A stretch of 64,000 nt of DNA from Rubrivivax sp. (GTDB lineage Bacteria; Pseudomonadota; Gammaproteobacteria; Burkholderiales; Burkholderiaceae_C), in assembly GCA_022842595.1 (NCBI GenBank), contig JALHPF010000007.1, positions 1-64,000 on the forward strand, in the 5' to 3' direction. This document shows positions 32,831-42,325 of this stretch, one piece after another; the first letter of the stretch is position 1; each line of letters starts with the position of its first letter. A program made the position numbers and the translations under genes. The notes under the pieces are model-generated. The model was not told the origin of the DNA, did not search any database, and was given only the letters and a program-made list of their open reading frames with translations.

Positions 32831-33592
32831 ATGAAACGACGATCCCGCCCCTGGTGGCTGTTGCTGACTGCCATTGGCGCTTCGGTCTTGCTGGCCACCG
32901 GGTGCACGGTCTGGCGGCTCGGCGAAGCCCGGGCTCTGGCCAGGGCCAGCGAGCCTTTCGAGCAGCAACCGCCGGTGCCGCTGCTGAGGCTGCTGGTGGC
33001 GGGTGACAGCACCGGCGTCGGCACGGGTGCGAGCGATCCTGCCTTCAGCGTGGCCGGTCTCCTGGGTACCGCGTACCCGCGGCTGGCCATTGCCAACCGG
33101 GCGCGCGATGGCGCGCTCTTTGGCGAAGTGGCGCAGCAGCTGGCCGCCAGCGACGGGCAGAAGCAGGCCGGCTGGGACCTGATCCTGATCAGCGCTGGCG
33201 GCAATGACGTCATCCGCGGCACCGACAGCGGCACGCTGGCACAGGCCCTGGACCAGAGCTTCAAGGCCGCGCGGGCCCGTCTGGCACCGGGCGGCAGGGT
33301 GCTGGTGCAGCCGCCCGGCAACGTCGGGCATGCGCCGTTTTTCCTGCCGCCGCTTTCCACCCTGATGAACAGCCGTGCCGCTGAATTGCATGCTGCGGTG
33401 CGAGCTGCCGCGGCACGACATGGCGTCACGCTGGTCGATATGGCACGGCCGCCGGAGCAGGACCCTTTTGTCCAGCGCCCGGAGCTCAATGCCAGCGACG
33501 GCCTTCACCCCAGTGACGCCGGCTACCGCGTCTGGCGCGACGAACTCCTGGCACAGACGGGGCTCGCAGCGCGGCTGGAAGCCGCACGCTGA
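32831..33592 (+). CDS. SGNH/GDSL-type hydrolase lipoprotein
   Basis: 253 residues from ATG 32831, with a signal ending LATGC (Cys 25), so probably a membrane lipoprotein. The SGNH blocks are visible: block I GDST (Ser 60), block III SAGGNDV (about 116-122) and the catalytic Asp-His in DGLHPSDAGY (about 226-235). Residues before 39 in a longer frame lie in the regulatory region. It probably hydrolyses an ester on envelope polysaccharide or lipid. Its 238-bp divergent region with the 156-aa gene carries the CRP-like dyad. Confidence 0.9.
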   Translation: MKRRSRPWWLLLTAIGASVLLATGCTVWRLGEARALARASEPFEQQPPVPLLRLLVAGDSTGVGTGASDPAFSVAGLLGTAYPRLAIANRARDGALFGEVAQQLAASDGQKQAGWDLILISAGGNDVIRGTDSGTLAQALDQSFKAARARLAPGGRVLVQPPGNVGHAPFFLPPLSTLMNSRAAELHAAVRAAAARHGVTLVDMARPPEQDPFVQRPELNASDGLHPSDAGYRVWRDELLAQTGLAARLEAAR

Positions 33593-33677
33593 CAGGTCGC
33601 CACCCCCCGGCCGTCGAGGCTACGATGGTGCCCCACCACCGTCACGAGACTGCGGCTGGCAGTCCGCCCCCAGGCCC

Positions 33678-34763
33678 ATGAGCGCACCCTATCGAATTGC
33701 AGCGATCGCTGGCGACGGCATCGGCAAGGAAGTCATGCCCGAAGGCCTGCGTGTGCTGCACGCTGCGGCCCGGCGGTTCGGCCTGGCCCTGGACGTCACC
33801 CCCATCGAATGGGCCAGCTGCGACTGGTATGCGCAGCATGGGCAGATGATGCCGGACGACTGGAAGGACCAGCTCGCCGGCATCGACGCCGTGCTCTTCG
33901 GCGCCGTGGGCTGGCCGGCGACGGTGCCCGACCACATCTCGCTGTGGGGCAGCCTGCTGAAGTTCAGGCGCGAGTTCGACCAGTACGTCAACCTGCGCCC
34001 TGTGCGTCTGTTCGAAGGCGTGCCTTGCCCGCTGGCCGGGCGCAAGCCGGGCGACATCGACTACCTGGTGGTGCGCGAGAACACCGAGGGCGAATACACC
34101 GCGGCCGGCGGCGTGATGTTCCAGGGCACCGAGCGCGAGATCGTGATCCAGGAATCGGTGTTCAGCCGCCACGGCACCGACCGCGTGCTGCGCTATGCCT
34201 TCGAAGCCGCCCAGGCGCGTCCGCGCCGGCACGTGACGGTGGCCACCAAGAGCAATGGCATCGCCATCAGCATGCCCTGGTGGGACGGCCGCGCCGACGC
34301 CATGGCCGCGCAGTACCCGGGCGTGACGATGGACAAGCAGCACATCGACATCCTGAGCGCGCGCTTCGTGCTGCAGCCGCAGCGCTTCGACGTGGTCGTG
34401 GCCAGCAATCTGTTCGGCGACATCCTGTCCGACCTGGGCCCGGCCACCACCGGCACCATCGGCCTGGCCCCCAGCGCCAACCTCAACCCCGAGCGCAAGT
34501 TCCCGAGCCTGTTCGAGCCGGTGCATGGGTCGGCGCCCGACATCTACGGCCAGAACATCGCCAACCCGATTGCGATGATCTGGTCGGCCGCGCTGATGCT
34601 CGACTTCCTGACCGAGGGCCAGGGCGCCGGACGCGCTGCGCACGACGCCATCGTGCAGGCGATCGAGGCAGTGCTGGCGACCGGCCCGCACACCGGCGAT
34701 CTCGGCGGCCAGGCCAGTACGACCGAGGTTGGCCAGGCCATCGCGGCCCGCCTGAGCGCTTGA
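33678..34763 (+). CDS. dmlA: D-malate/tartrate dehydrogenase (decarboxylating)
   Basis: 361 residues of the isocitrate/isopropylmalate dehydrogenase fold, start MSAPYRIAAIAGDGIGKEV. Key motifs: substrate loop RPVRLFEG (about 107-114) with VVRENTEGEY (131-140), metal ligands in ASNLFGDILSDLG (about 236-248), and the NAD loop HGSAPDIYGQNIANP (about 282-296). The ENTEGEY pattern and VPDHISLWGSLL near 83-94 match TDH/DmlA (YeaU) rather than LeuB. It oxidises D-malate to pyruvate or tartrate to oxaloglycolate with NAD and Mn/Mg. Stand-alone gene, convergent with ppk2 (13 bp). Confidence 0.88.
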   Translation: MSAPYRIAAIAGDGIGKEVMPEGLRVLHAAARRFGLALDVTPIEWASCDWYAQHGQMMPDDWKDQLAGIDAVLFGAVGWPATVPDHISLWGSLLKFRREFDQYVNLRPVRLFEGVPCPLAGRKPGDIDYLVVRENTEGEYTAAGGVMFQGTEREIVIQESVFSRHGTDRVLRYAFEAAQARPRRHVTVATKSNGIAISMPWWDGRADAMAAQYPGVTMDKQHIDILSARFVLQPQRFDVVVASNLFGDILSDLGPATTGTIGLAPSANLNPERKFPSLFEPVHGSAPDIYGQNIANPIAMIWSAALMLDFLTEGQGAGRAAHDAIVQAIEAVLATGPHTGDLGGQASTTEVGQAIAARLSA

Positions 34764-34776
34764 GACCGAAGCGCGG

Positions 34777-35994
34777 TCAGGCCGTGCTGGTCGGCGTGAA
34801 TTCCTCGGTGGCACCCGTCACCAGCGAGGCGCGGCCCACGAGCAGCGGGTCGGCGGCTCCGATGAGGGCCGGAGACTTGTTGGGGTAGGGCATGCGCTGC
34901 AGCAGATAGCGCAGCGCATTCAGGCGTGCGCGCTTCTTGCAATCGCTCTTGATCACCGTCCAGGGTGCGTCCGAAGTGTCGGTGTGCAGGAACATCCCCT
35001 CCTTGGCGCGGGTGTAGTCGTCCCACTTGTCCAGGCTGGCGAGGTCGATGGGGCTCAGCTTCCACTGCTTGAGCGGGTGCGCCCGGCGTTCCTTGAAGCG
35101 CCGGCGCTGTTCCGAGCGGCTGACGCTGAACCAGAACTTGAACAGGCGCACGCCGCTGCGCACCAGGTGGCGCTCGAATTCCGGCGCCTGGCGCAGGAAC
35201 TCGTCGTATTCGGCTTCGCTGCAGAAACCCATCACCCGTTCGACGCCGGCGCGGTTGTACCAGCTTCGGTCGAACATCACGATCTCGCCGGCCGTGGGCA
35301 GATGGCTGATGTAGCGCTGGAAATACCACTGACCCTTCTCGACGTCGCTGGGTTTTTCAAGCGCCACGACACGCGCGCCACGCGGGTTCAGATGTTCCAT
35401 GAAGCGTTTGATGGTGCCGCCCTTGCCGGCGGCGTCACGGCCCTCGAACAGGATCACGACACGCTGCCCCGTGTCCTTCACCCAGGCCTGCAGCTTCAGC
35501 AGTTCCACCTGCAGCAGGTACTTCTGCTGCTCGTAGTTGCGGCGCGACATCAGGTTCTTGTAGGGGTAGCCGCCTTCACGCCAGTTCGGGGCCAGTTCGG
35601 CGTCGGGGTCGGCGCCGCGCTCAGGCTTGGCGACGACGCCGTCGAAGAGCAGGCGCCGCAGGGCCTTGACTTCGTCAGGGGCGGCACCGCCGATCAGGGC
35701 GCGGATATCGTCGATCCAGGCGCCTGGCGCCTGTTTTTCACCGGCCGCATGGCGCTGCAAGACATCGGACAGCGCCATCGCCGCCACCGTCTGCGTGCGC
35801 TCGGTGGCGCGCGCCACGCGGTTGGCCTGCACCCCCGCCGGGCTGCGTGTGTCGACGACGTCGCCCTGGGCCACGGCACGCGGGCGTTTGGCAGGCGCCG
35901 CGGCCGCGGCGGCAGCCACCGGCGTGCGGGGCGTGCGCGACGCGGCCTTGGCTGCAGGCTTCTTCGTGGGTGCAAGGGCAATCGGCTTGGCCAT
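34777..35994 (-). CDS. ppk2: Polyphosphate kinase 2
   Basis: 405 residues from ATG 35994; a TTG nine codons upstream (36021) is another option and neither has a convincing ribosome site. The first 70 residues are a basic Ala/Pro/Lys-rich tail (MAKPIALAPTKKPAAKAA), then the PPK2 core: Walker A GRDAAGKGGT (about 185-194), lid region PTAGEIVMFDRSWYNRAGVE with Walker B (about 234-252). Single PPK2 domain, class I-like, which uses polyP to phosphorylate nucleoside diphosphates (often GDP or ADP). Located before a 16-bp palindrome. A role in energy or stress balance is likely. Confidence 0.92.
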   Translation of the reverse strand: MAKPIALAPTKKPAAKAASRTPRTPVAAAAAAAPAKRPRAVAQGDVVDTRSPAGVQANRVARATERTQTVAAMALSDVLQRHAAGEKQAPGAWIDDIRALIGGAAPDEVKALRRLLFDGVVAKPERGADPDAELAPNWREGGYPYKNLMSRRNYEQQKYLLQVELLKLQAWVKDTGQRVVILFEGRDAAGKGGTIKRFMEHLNPRGARVVALEKPSDVEKGQWYFQRYISHLPTAGEIVMFDRSWYNRAGVERVMGFCSEAEYDEFLRQAPEFERHLVRSGVRLFKFWFSVSRSEQRRRFKERRAHPLKQWKLSPIDLASLDKWDDYTRAKEGMFLHTDTSDAPWTVIKSDCKKRARLNALRYLLQRMPYPNKSPALIGAADPLLVGRASLVTGATEEFTPTSTA

Positions 35995-36055
35995 GGCGGT
36001 CTGGTCAATCAGTGGAGGCAATCCTTTGATGTTGTTTCGGCCGCGGTAGCCGGCA

Positions 36056-36071
36056 GTTGACGGCCGTCAAC
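36056..36071. promoter_or_regulatory. 16-bp perfect palindrome upstream of ppk2
   Basis: GTTGACGGCCGTCAAC has no loop, so it suits a dimeric DNA-binding protein better than an RNA hairpin. It lies 62-77 bp before the ppk2 start and 80 bp beyond the TonB receptor stop. Confidence 0.5.
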
Positions 36072-36151
36072 GCATGGCCGATTCCACTTGGGAAAAACGC
36101 CGTCGCTTCGTGCCTGCGACAACGCGCCTGGCCGATCGTGCCCCTGGCCAG

Positions 36152-38350
36152 CTAGAACGTGCCTTGCACCGAAGCCCGCACCGTCCTCGGCGCCAGCGGG
36201 TACAGGTAAGCATGGCCGAACTGGTAGGGCGATTCCTTCCACGCCCGTCGGTCGGTGACGTTGTCCACCGCCAGCCGCCACACCAGACTGGCCGGGCCGG
36301 CCTGGTGGCGCCAGCGCAGGCCCAAGTCGAGCCGGCTCCAGCCGCCGATGCGCACCGTGCTGTCGTAAGGCAGCACCACGCGGTCGCTCTCGGCCGACAG
36401 CCCGGCCTGCAGCGCCAGGCCGGGCAGGGCGGCCGGGCGGTATTCGGTGCCCACACGCAAGCTCGTGCGCGGCACGTTCACCGGACGCTGGCCGTTGATG
36501 CCGGGCTCCAGTGAGCCCCGGCGTTCGGCCTGCAGCAGCATGGCGCTGCCCTGCAACGTCCAGGCCGCGAAGCTCTGCGCCCAGGCAGCTTCGATGCCGC
36601 GGTGGCGGGCACTGCCATCGACGCGGCGCTCGCAGCTGTCGACAGCGCTGCACGCCCCGATGTCGGCGGTGACGCCGCGGTCGATGTCGAACAGCGTCAG
36701 CGCGGCCTCGACCTGGTCGGTGCCGTGTTTCAGGCCGACCTCGACCTGCCGGCTGTCCAGCGCCAGCGAGGCGCCGGCGTTGCGGTAGCGCGGGCGGTTC
36801 GGCGCCACGTCGGTTTCCAGGCCTTTTCCCCAGCTGGCATAGACCATGGTCTTGGGGCTGAGCTGTGCCGAAGCTGCGAGCCAGGGCGTGGTTTCGCTGC
36901 GGTCGAAGTCGGTGGCGCGCAGGCTGCCGCTGCCGTCGACGCTGGTGCGCACGCTGCTGCGGTCCATGCGGACGTGGCGCAGGCCGGCCCACAGCTGCCA
37001 GGTGTTGCCAATGCGCATGGCGTCGCGCAGGAACAGCTCGGTGCTGCGCTCGTCGCGGCTCGTGTTGGCGTCCAGGAAGCGGCTGCTCGGCGGCGACTGC
37101 ACGCCGCCGCTGATGTTGCCGGGGCCGGCAATGTCGAACACCTGGTCCTGCAGCCGGGCCTGGTAGCGCGTCTGCAGGACGCCGGTCTCGAAGGCGTGGT
37201 CGACGCCGCCGGTTCGCAGCTGCCCGGCCAGCGTCAGCGCCAGCGCGTCGCTGCTGCGGCGCTCGTTGTCGCTGATGTATTCCCAGTAGGTGAAGCTGCC
37301 GTCTGGCGCGAAGCGGTCGCAGGTGGCGCTGCACTCGTAGTTGGCGTCGTACACGCCGTAGGGAAACGCGGTACGGTCGTCGTTCTTCAGCCGCTGCGTC
37401 ATCGCTTGGGCGGTGATGCGCCAACCCTCGCCGAGACTGCGCAGCTGGTGCTGCCAGCGCACCGACGCGGTGTCGCCCTGCAGTTCCACCGGCTGAGCCC
37501 AGGGCTGGGCGTTCAGGTTGCGGCGGACGTCGATCTCGTCGAAGTTCGGCACGCGGTCGCCCAGCAGGCTGTAGCCGGCCAGGCTGGGCTGGCGCTGGCG
37601 GCTGGTCTCGGCTTCGAACTGCAGCACGCTGTCGGGGTTGAGCTGCCAGTCCAGCGCCAGCGCGGCCAGGCTGCGCTGGCCACGGGTGTCGCGGTAGACC
37701 GGGTCCAGGCGCTCAGCCGCCACGTTCAGGCGCACGCCGATGGCGCCGTCAGGGCCGAAACTCTGGCCCAGGTCGACAGCGCCCAGCAGTGAGCCTTTCT
37801 CGCGCCACTCCACTCGGGCGTTACGCAGCGTGCCAGCGGGCCGCTTCACGACGAGGTTGACGAGTCCGCCGGGTGCGCTGGTTCCGGCCTGGATGCCGCT
37901 GGTGCCCTTCAGCAGTTCGATGCGGTCCTTGTTGTCCAGGCCGATCGCGGTTTCGGCGTTGATGGGCAGTCCGTCGCGGCGGTAGTTGAAACGGTTGTCG
38001 AGCGCATAGCCGCGTGCCGACAGGTTGGCGATGTAGCCCTCGGCGTTGTAGGCGTCGCCGACGCTGGCGTCCAGACGCGTGAGCGCGCCCAGCGTCGCGA
38101 TGCCCTGGTCGGCCAGAAGCTGCGTGCTGAACACGCTGGCCTGCAGCGGCGACCTGGCCAGCGGCACGTCGCCGAAGCCGGCCAGCGCCGGCGCGGCCGC
38201 GCTGCGGCCGGTGATGGTGACGGTGCTGACCGACTGGGCGCTTGCCAGGGGCGTGGCCAGGGAAGTGGCCAGGCACCAGCCTGCCGCCACGGCCAGGACG
38301 CTGGGTCGAAGAACGGAAGAACGGGGAACGGAAGAACGGGAGATTGCCAT
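36152..38350 (-). CDS. TonB-dependent outer-membrane receptor, predicted thiamin-related
   Basis: 732 residues: signal (about 1-39, ending ASAQ), plug domain about 55-160 (SVFSTQLLADQGIATLGALTRLDAS; NLSARGYALDNRFNYRRDG; KGTSGIQAGTSAPGGLVNLV) and a 22-strand barrel ending in aromatic Phe (VQGTF). By homology it is a siderophore-type (FhuA/FhuE-like) receptor, and that would be its default annotation. However, it is preceded by a TPP riboswitch in the correct orientation, and no iron-uptake or Fur-type genes are near. Thiamin, its phosphates or precursors are therefore the more likely ligand. Start MAISRSS at 38350 has AAGG about 8 nt upstream. Confidence 0.9.
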   Translation of the reverse strand: MAISRSSVPRSSVLRPSVLAVAAGWCLATSLATPLASAQSVSTVTITGRSAAAPALAGFGDVPLARSPLQASVFSTQLLADQGIATLGALTRLDASVGDAYNAEGYIANLSARGYALDNRFNYRRDGLPINAETAIGLDNKDRIELLKGTSGIQAGTSAPGGLVNLVVKRPAGTLRNARVEWREKGSLLGAVDLGQSFGPDGAIGVRLNVAAERLDPVYRDTRGQRSLAALALDWQLNPDSVLQFEAETSRQRQPSLAGYSLLGDRVPNFDEIDVRRNLNAQPWAQPVELQGDTASVRWQHQLRSLGEGWRITAQAMTQRLKNDDRTAFPYGVYDANYECSATCDRFAPDGSFTYWEYISDNERRSSDALALTLAGQLRTGGVDHAFETGVLQTRYQARLQDQVFDIAGPGNISGGVQSPPSSRFLDANTSRDERSTELFLRDAMRIGNTWQLWAGLRHVRMDRSSVRTSVDGSGSLRATDFDRSETTPWLAASAQLSPKTMVYASWGKGLETDVAPNRPRYRNAGASLALDSRQVEVGLKHGTDQVEAALTLFDIDRGVTADIGACSAVDSCERRVDGSARHRGIEAAWAQSFAAWTLQGSAMLLQAERRGSLEPGINGQRPVNVPRTSLRVGTEYRPAALPGLALQAGLSAESDRVVLPYDSTVRIGGWSRLDLGLRWRHQAGPASLVWRLAVDNVTDRRAWKESPYQFGHAYLYPLAPRTVRASVQGTF

Positions 38351-38436
38351 CGTGTGCCTTGTGCTTTGATGGCAGGAATGCGCGTCAAAGACACAGGCTT
38401 GCGGGGGCAGGGCGCCACCGGGCCACGGGCTGAAGA

Positions 38437-38527
38437 CTGCTTCCCTGCGCGAGGATTACCTCAATCAGGTTCAAAGGGACTTTCTCAGTCGGACCCGGCT
38501 TTGCAGCCTGGCCAACACCCCTAGCGT
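38437..38527 (-). ncRNA. TPP (thiamin pyrophosphate) riboswitch
   Basis: On the minus strand the conserved THI elements appear in order: CTAGGGGTG, then CTGAGA inside GACTGAGAAAGTC, then CCCTTTGAACCTGAT, then GCGCAGGGAAGC pairing back to the 5' GGGGTG part. It lies 87 nt before the start of the TonB receptor and nothing else is downstream, so it should lower receptor expression when TPP is high, either by hiding the ribosome site or by termination. Confidence 0.93.
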
Positions 38528-38529
38528 GT

Positions 38530-38552
38530 GCGTCACGACTGAGTCGTGACGC
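38530..38552. terminator. 23-bp perfect palindrome before the TPP riboswitch
   Basis: GCGTCACGACT-G-AGTCGTGACGC: 11-bp perfect arms. It starts 3 bp from the riboswitch 5' end and 55 bp after the ferredoxin reductase stop. It may end that transcript or serve as an operator at the receptor promoter. A second small inverted repeat GCCGCAT-T-ATGCGGC follows at 38554-38568. Confidence 0.6.
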
Positions 38553-38573
38553 GGCCGCATTATGCGGCGAAGT

Positions 38574-38606
38574 TCAATCGAAGCTCGGTTGAAGGTCGGT
38601 CGAAGC
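38574..38606 (-). repeat. Three 11-bp tandem repeats after the ferredoxin reductase stop
   Basis: On the minus strand GCTTCGACCGA, CCTTCAACCGA and GCTTCGATTGA follow each other directly, then a partial fourth ACTTCG. Consensus NCTTCRAYYGA. They start exactly after the reductase stop codon. No function assigned. Confidence 0.6.
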
Positions 38607-39707
38607 TCAGTCAAACACCGGCGACTCGACGCCCAGCACCTTGTGCAGCTTCGGGCTCGTCGTCGTGTACTGCAGCAGGATGCGCTTTTCCGGGAACACC
38701 ACGGGCGCCGCACCGAACGCGGCCAGCGCGGCTTCGTGGAAGCCCGAGAGGATGAGCTTCTTCTTGCCCGGATAGACGTTGATGTCGCCCACCGCGAAGA
38801 TGCCGGGAATGTTGGTCTGGAATTTCTCGGTGTCGACCGTGATCTGCTTGCGGTCGATGCCCAGTCCCCATTCGGCAATCGGCCCCAGCTTCGGGCTCAG
38901 GCCGAAGAAGACCAGCAGCATGTCCAGCGGCACGAGCCGCGTCACGCCGTCGGAACCCGTCACCTTCAGCTGGCTGAGCCGGTCGTTCTTTTCCTCGAAG
39001 CCGGTGACCTGGCCGACGATGAACTGCATCTCGTAGGCCTCGCACATCTCCTTCATCTTCGCCACGCTGGCCGGCGCAGCGCGGAAGCCGTCGCGGCGGT
39101 GGATCAGGATCACGCTTTCGGCCTTGTTCGGGCCTTCCTGGGCGAAATTCAGCGCCCAGTCCAGCGCCGAATCGCCACCGCCGACGATGACCAGGTTCTT
39201 GCCTGCGAACTGCGCCGGGCTCTTCACGCGGTAGAACAACTGGGTCTCGTCGAACTTCTCCAGCCCGTCGACCTTCAGCGTGCGCGGCTGGAAAGAACCC
39301 ACGCCACCGGCGATGAAGATGGTCTTGCTCAGGAATTGCGTGCCCTTGCTCGTCTCGACGAAAAAGCGGCCATCGGGCTGCTTCTCGACCCGCATCACTT
39401 CCTGGCCCAGATGGAAGGTGGCGCCGAAGGGCTCGATCTGCTTGAGCAGGCTGTCGGTCAGTTCCTTGCCCGTGCACACCGGCACCGCCGGGATGTCGTA
39501 GATCGGCTTGTCCGGGTACAGCTCGATGCACTGGCCACCGGGGTAGGCCAGGCTGTCGATGATGTGGGCCTTGATCTCGAGCAGGCCGAGTTCGAAGACC
39601 TGGAACAGGCCCACCGGGCCGGCGCCGATGATGACGGCGTCGGTCTCGATCGGGCCGCTGTGGGCGTTGGCCGTGGCGGCCACTTGTGGGGGGGTGTCGG
39701 CTTGCAT
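38607..39707 (-). CDS. Ferredoxin--NADP+ reductase (TrxR-like type)
   Basis: 366 residues from ATG 39707; a TTG seven codons earlier overlaps the fdxA gene. FAD site [14 protein letters not shown] (about 27-40), NADPH site [14 protein letters not shown] (about 155-168), and the FAD C-terminal GIFAVGDI. No CxxC is present, so it is not a thioredoxin reductase but the YumC/type 2 ferredoxin reductase family. It directly follows fdxA, its natural partner, and both are downstream of the sulfite reductase operon. It should move electrons between NADPH and ferredoxin. Confidence 0.92.
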   Translation of the reverse strand: MQADTPPQVAATANAHSGPIETDAVIIGAGPVGLFQVFELGLLEIKAHIIDSLAYPGGQCIELYPDKPIYDIPAVPVCTGKELTDSLLKQIEPFGATFHLGQEVMRVEKQPDGRFFVETSKGTQFLSKTIFIAGGVGSFQPRTLKVDGLEKFDETQLFYRVKSPAQFAGKNLVIVGGGDSALDWALNFAQEGPNKAESVILIHRRDGFRAAPASVAKMKEMCEAYEMQFIVGQVTGFEEKNDRLSQLKVTGSDGVTRLVPLDMLLVFFGLSPKLGPIAEWGLGIDRKQITVDTEKFQTNIPGIFAVGDINVYPGKKKLILSGFHEAALAAFGAAPVVFPEKRILLQYTTTSPKLHKVLGVESPVFD

Positions 39708-39717
39708 GGGGAGGGTT

Positions 39718-40041
39718 CTAGCGAACAAGCTGGTCCAGCTTGTCCTTGCGGTCTTTCCATTCGTCGGCTTCGGGCAGTGGTGCCTTGCGCTTGGTGATGC
39801 TGGGCCACTTGCGCGAAAGATCGGCGTTGATCTTGATGAACTTCAGCTGGTCGTTCGGCACGTCCTCTTCGGGCAGGATGGCATTGACCGGGCACTCCGG
39901 GATGCAGACCGCACAGTCGATGCATTCGTCCGGGTCGATGACCAGCATGTTCGGGCCCTCGCGGAAGCAGTCGACGGGGCAGACGTCGACGCAGTCGGTG
40001 TACTTGCACTTGATGCAGGATTCGAGGACGACGTGGGTCAT
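39718..40041 (-). CDS. fdxA: 7Fe ferredoxin FdxA
   Basis: 107 residues. Cysteines at 9, 12, 17, 21, 25, 40, 43, 46 and 50 match Azotobacter vinelandii ferredoxin I (each one residue later), so a 3Fe-4S plus a 4Fe-4S cluster are expected. The C-terminal 45-residue extension is Lys/Asp-rich as usual. It lies between cobA (89 bp away) and the reductase gene (10 bp). Together with the reductase it can supply low-potential electrons to the ferredoxin-type sulfite reductase upstream. Confidence 0.95.
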   Translation of the reverse strand: MTHVVLESCIKCKYTDCVDVCPVDCFREGPNMLVIDPDECIDCAVCIPECPVNAILPEEDVPNDQLKFIKINADLSRKWPSITKRKAPLPEADEWKDRKDKLDQLVR

Positions 40042-40130
40042 GGAAAGGCGGCTCGGTTGTTGGACGGCATGGGGCCAGGGCCCCGCGGGCAATGGCCCGC
40101 CAGGCAGACCATAGCCAAAAGCCCCGGATT

Positions 40131-40922
40131 TTAGGCTGCGGACAGTGGCCGCGTTGCCGACTCGGCCTGCGCCGACGCCCGGGATGCGCCCGAATGCGGC
40201 GCCGCCGCCACGCCGCAGGGCCGCGCACCGGCACCCACGGTCACCACGGTGGGGCGGCCGGCGTGCAGCAGGCTGGCCTGGCCCAGGTCGGCCAGCGGTT
40301 GCTGGCTGGCCAGGCTGTCGGGCCAGCCGGCGCGTGAGACCACGCTGGTGGGCGTGTCGGCCGGCCAGCTGGCCGCGCGCAGACGCCGTGCGAGCGCGCC
40401 GAGCTGGCGGCCTGCCATGTAGAAGACTTCGGTGTCGGCGTGGTGGCCGGCCTGGAGCCGGCCTTCCTGCGTCATTGCCGTCGTCAGGCTGACGCTGCGG
40501 CCGCTGCCGCGGCGCGTCAGCGGTCGGCGGGTATCCGCTGCGGCAGCCAGGGCGGCAGTGACGCCCGGCACCACTTCGCAGGGGATGCCGGCGCGGGCCA
40601 GGGCCTGGAGTTCTTCCTCGAGCCGGCCGAAGACGCTGGGGTCGCCACCCTTCAGCCGCACGACGCAGGCGTGGGTTTGTGCATGGCGCACGAGCATGGC
40701 GTCGATGGTGGCCTGGCCGGTGGCGTCGCAGAAGCCACGCTTGCCCACGTCCACCCACAGGGCCTGCGGCGCCATCGTGCGCAGCGCGGGGTCGGTCAGC
40801 GCGTCGAACAGCACCACGTCGGCCCGGCGCAGGCGCTCGGCACCGCGCAGGGTGATGAGGTCGGCGGCGCCCGGCCCGGCACCGATGAAGACGACCTGTC
40901 CGGGAGTCGGCTTGCCCATCAT
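40131..40922 (-). CDS. cobA: Uroporphyrinogen-III C-methyltransferase (SUMT)
   Basis: 263 residues, the single-domain SUMT that adds two methyl groups to uroporphyrinogen III to give precorrin-2 for siroheme. The motif [22 protein letters not shown] (in parts: GAGPGAADL about 12-20), [14 protein letters not shown] (about 86-100) and [10 protein letters not shown] near 125 are diagnostic. It overlaps cysN by 4 bp, so it ends the cys operon and supplies the siroheme cofactor of CysI. The oxidase/ferrochelatase parts of CysG are not fused here. Confidence 0.95.
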   Translation of the reverse strand: MMGKPTPGQVVFIGAGPGAADLITLRGAERLRRADVVLFDALTDPALRTMAPQALWVDVGKRGFCDATGQATIDAMLVRHAQTHACVVRLKGGDPSVFGRLEEELQALARAGIPCEVVPGVTAALAAAADTRRPLTRRGSGRSVSLTTAMTQEGRLQAGHHADTEVFYMAGRQLGALARRLRAASWPADTPTSVVSRAGWPDSLASQQPLADLGQASLLHAGRPTVVTVGAGARPCGVAAAPHSGASRASAQAESATRPLSAA

Positions 40923-42325
40923 GCCGCCTCGGACGCCGTGGCCAGCACCAGCACCGCACCGCTGGTGCGATGGCTGGCGGGGTCGACGACGATCAGCGAT
41001 CCGGCGTCGCGGTGCTGCGCAAACGGCGCCAGCGGCAGCGGCTGCTGCAATTCGAACGTGACTTCCGCGATCTCGTTGACGGCCAGCGTGTGCGCTTCGA
41101 TCGGCTGCAGGCTGTGGATGTCCAGCCGGTGCTGGATGCCGGACAGTCTTGCCTGCACCCAGCGATGGCCGTGGCGCAGCAGGTACTTGCGGCCGGGTGT
41201 GGCCGGCTCGGTGTCCAGCCAGGCCAGGGTAGCCGAGAAGCGGCGGGTGGGTTGCAGTGTGTCCGGCATGCCGATCCAGTCGCCGCGCGAGATGTCGAGC
41301 TGGCGGTCGAGCACGACACCGGCGGAACGGCCAGCCGTGACGCGCTGCACCGGGCCGTTGGCGTCGCGTAGCGCCGCCACCCGGGCGCGCTCGCCGCTGG
41401 GGAACACCTGCACGGCGTCGCCCACGGCGACACTGCCTTCGGCAACACGGCCCCAGAACGTGCGCGGCTGCTCGCCAATGCCCATGGGCGCTGGCTGGTC
41501 GGCCAGCGGGCTGCGAGCCACGTATTGCACCGGCAGACGCAGGGCCGTGTCCACGGCGCCGGCAGCATGCGCATCGGCCGCGCTGGCATTCGGCAGCCCC
41601 TGCAGCACCTGCAGAAGGCTCGGGCCTGCGTACCAGTCGGTGCGCAGCGGCTCGACGACGTTGTCGCCCCGCAGCGCCGACACCGGCACGATGGCCGCCA
41701 CCGCGATGCCTGCCTCTTGTGCGAAGTCCTGCAGGCTGGCCCGCACCGCCGCGAAGGCGCGGCCGGGGTCGGCGACGGCGTCGAGCTTGTTGACGGCAAA
41801 GACGATGCTGGGTACGCGCAGCAGGTGGGCCAGCAGCGCGTGACGGCGGGTCTGCGGCAGCAGCGGCACGGGCCGCGAATCGTCGCTGTGCGGCAGCTTG
41901 GTGATGTCGACCAGTACCACGGCGGCATCGCTGCCAGCTGCGGCCGTGACCATGTTGCGCGTGTACTGCTCGTGGCCTGGCGCGTCGGCGATGATGAACT
42001 TGCGCTGCGGCGTGGCGAAGTAGCGGTAGGCCACGTCGATGGTGATGCCCTGCTCACGTTCGGCTTCCAGGCCGTCGGTCAGCAGCGACAGGTCGAAGTC
42101 CGGGCCGCCTTCGGCGCGGCTTTCGCCCGAGGCAGCGCGGGCACGCAGCGTGCCGATCTGGTCGGCGAGCAAGGCGCGGCTGTCGTAGAGCAGGCGGCCG
42201 ATGAGCGTGCTCTTGCCGTCGTCGACGCTGCCGGCGGTAAGAAAGCGCAGGGCCTGGTGTGCAGGGGCGGGTGCGGCGCCCGTCTCTGCGAGCACCTGGG
42301 TTTCGATCATCGCAAGGGCGGTCAT
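40919..42325 (-). CDS. cysN: Sulfate adenylyltransferase subunit 1
   Basis: 468 residues. The start ATG 42325 overlaps the cysD stop (TGATG). The GTPase part shows [10 protein letters not shown] (about 32-41), [12 protein letters not shown] and NKLDAV; domain 2/3 beta barrels follow. No C-terminal APS kinase (CysC) is fused, matching the use of an APS-type reductase. With CysD it makes APS from ATP and sulfate, driven by GTP hydrolysis. Overlaps cobA by 4 bp. Confidence 0.95.
   Translation of the reverse strand: MTALAMIETQVLAETGAAPAPAHQALRFLTAGSVDDGKSTLIGRLLYDSRALLADQIGTLRARAASGESRAEGGPDFDLSLLTDGLEAEREQGITIDVAYRYFATPQRKFIIADAPGHEQYTRNMVTAAAGSDAAVVLVDITKLPHSDDSRPVPLLPQTRRHALLAHLLRVPSIVFAVNKLDAVADPGRAFAAVRASLQDFAQEAGIAVAAIVPVSALRGDNVVEPLRTDWYAGPSLLQVLQGLPNASAADAHAAGAVDTALRLPVQYVARSPLADQPAPMGIGEQPRTFWGRVAEGSVAVGDAVQVFPSGERARVAALRDANGPVQRVTAGRSAGVVLDRQLDISRGDWIGMPDTLQPTRRFSATLAWLDTEPATPGRKYLLRHGHRWVQARLSGIQHRLDIHSLQPIEAHTLAVNEIAEVTFELQQPLPLAPFAQHRDAGSLIVVDPASHRTSGAVLVLATASEAA

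Noticed and set aside
36152..38350. Siderophore receptor as the plain annotation
   Set aside because: The fold fits, but the TPP riboswitch in front makes an iron ligand less likely; kept only as homology class.
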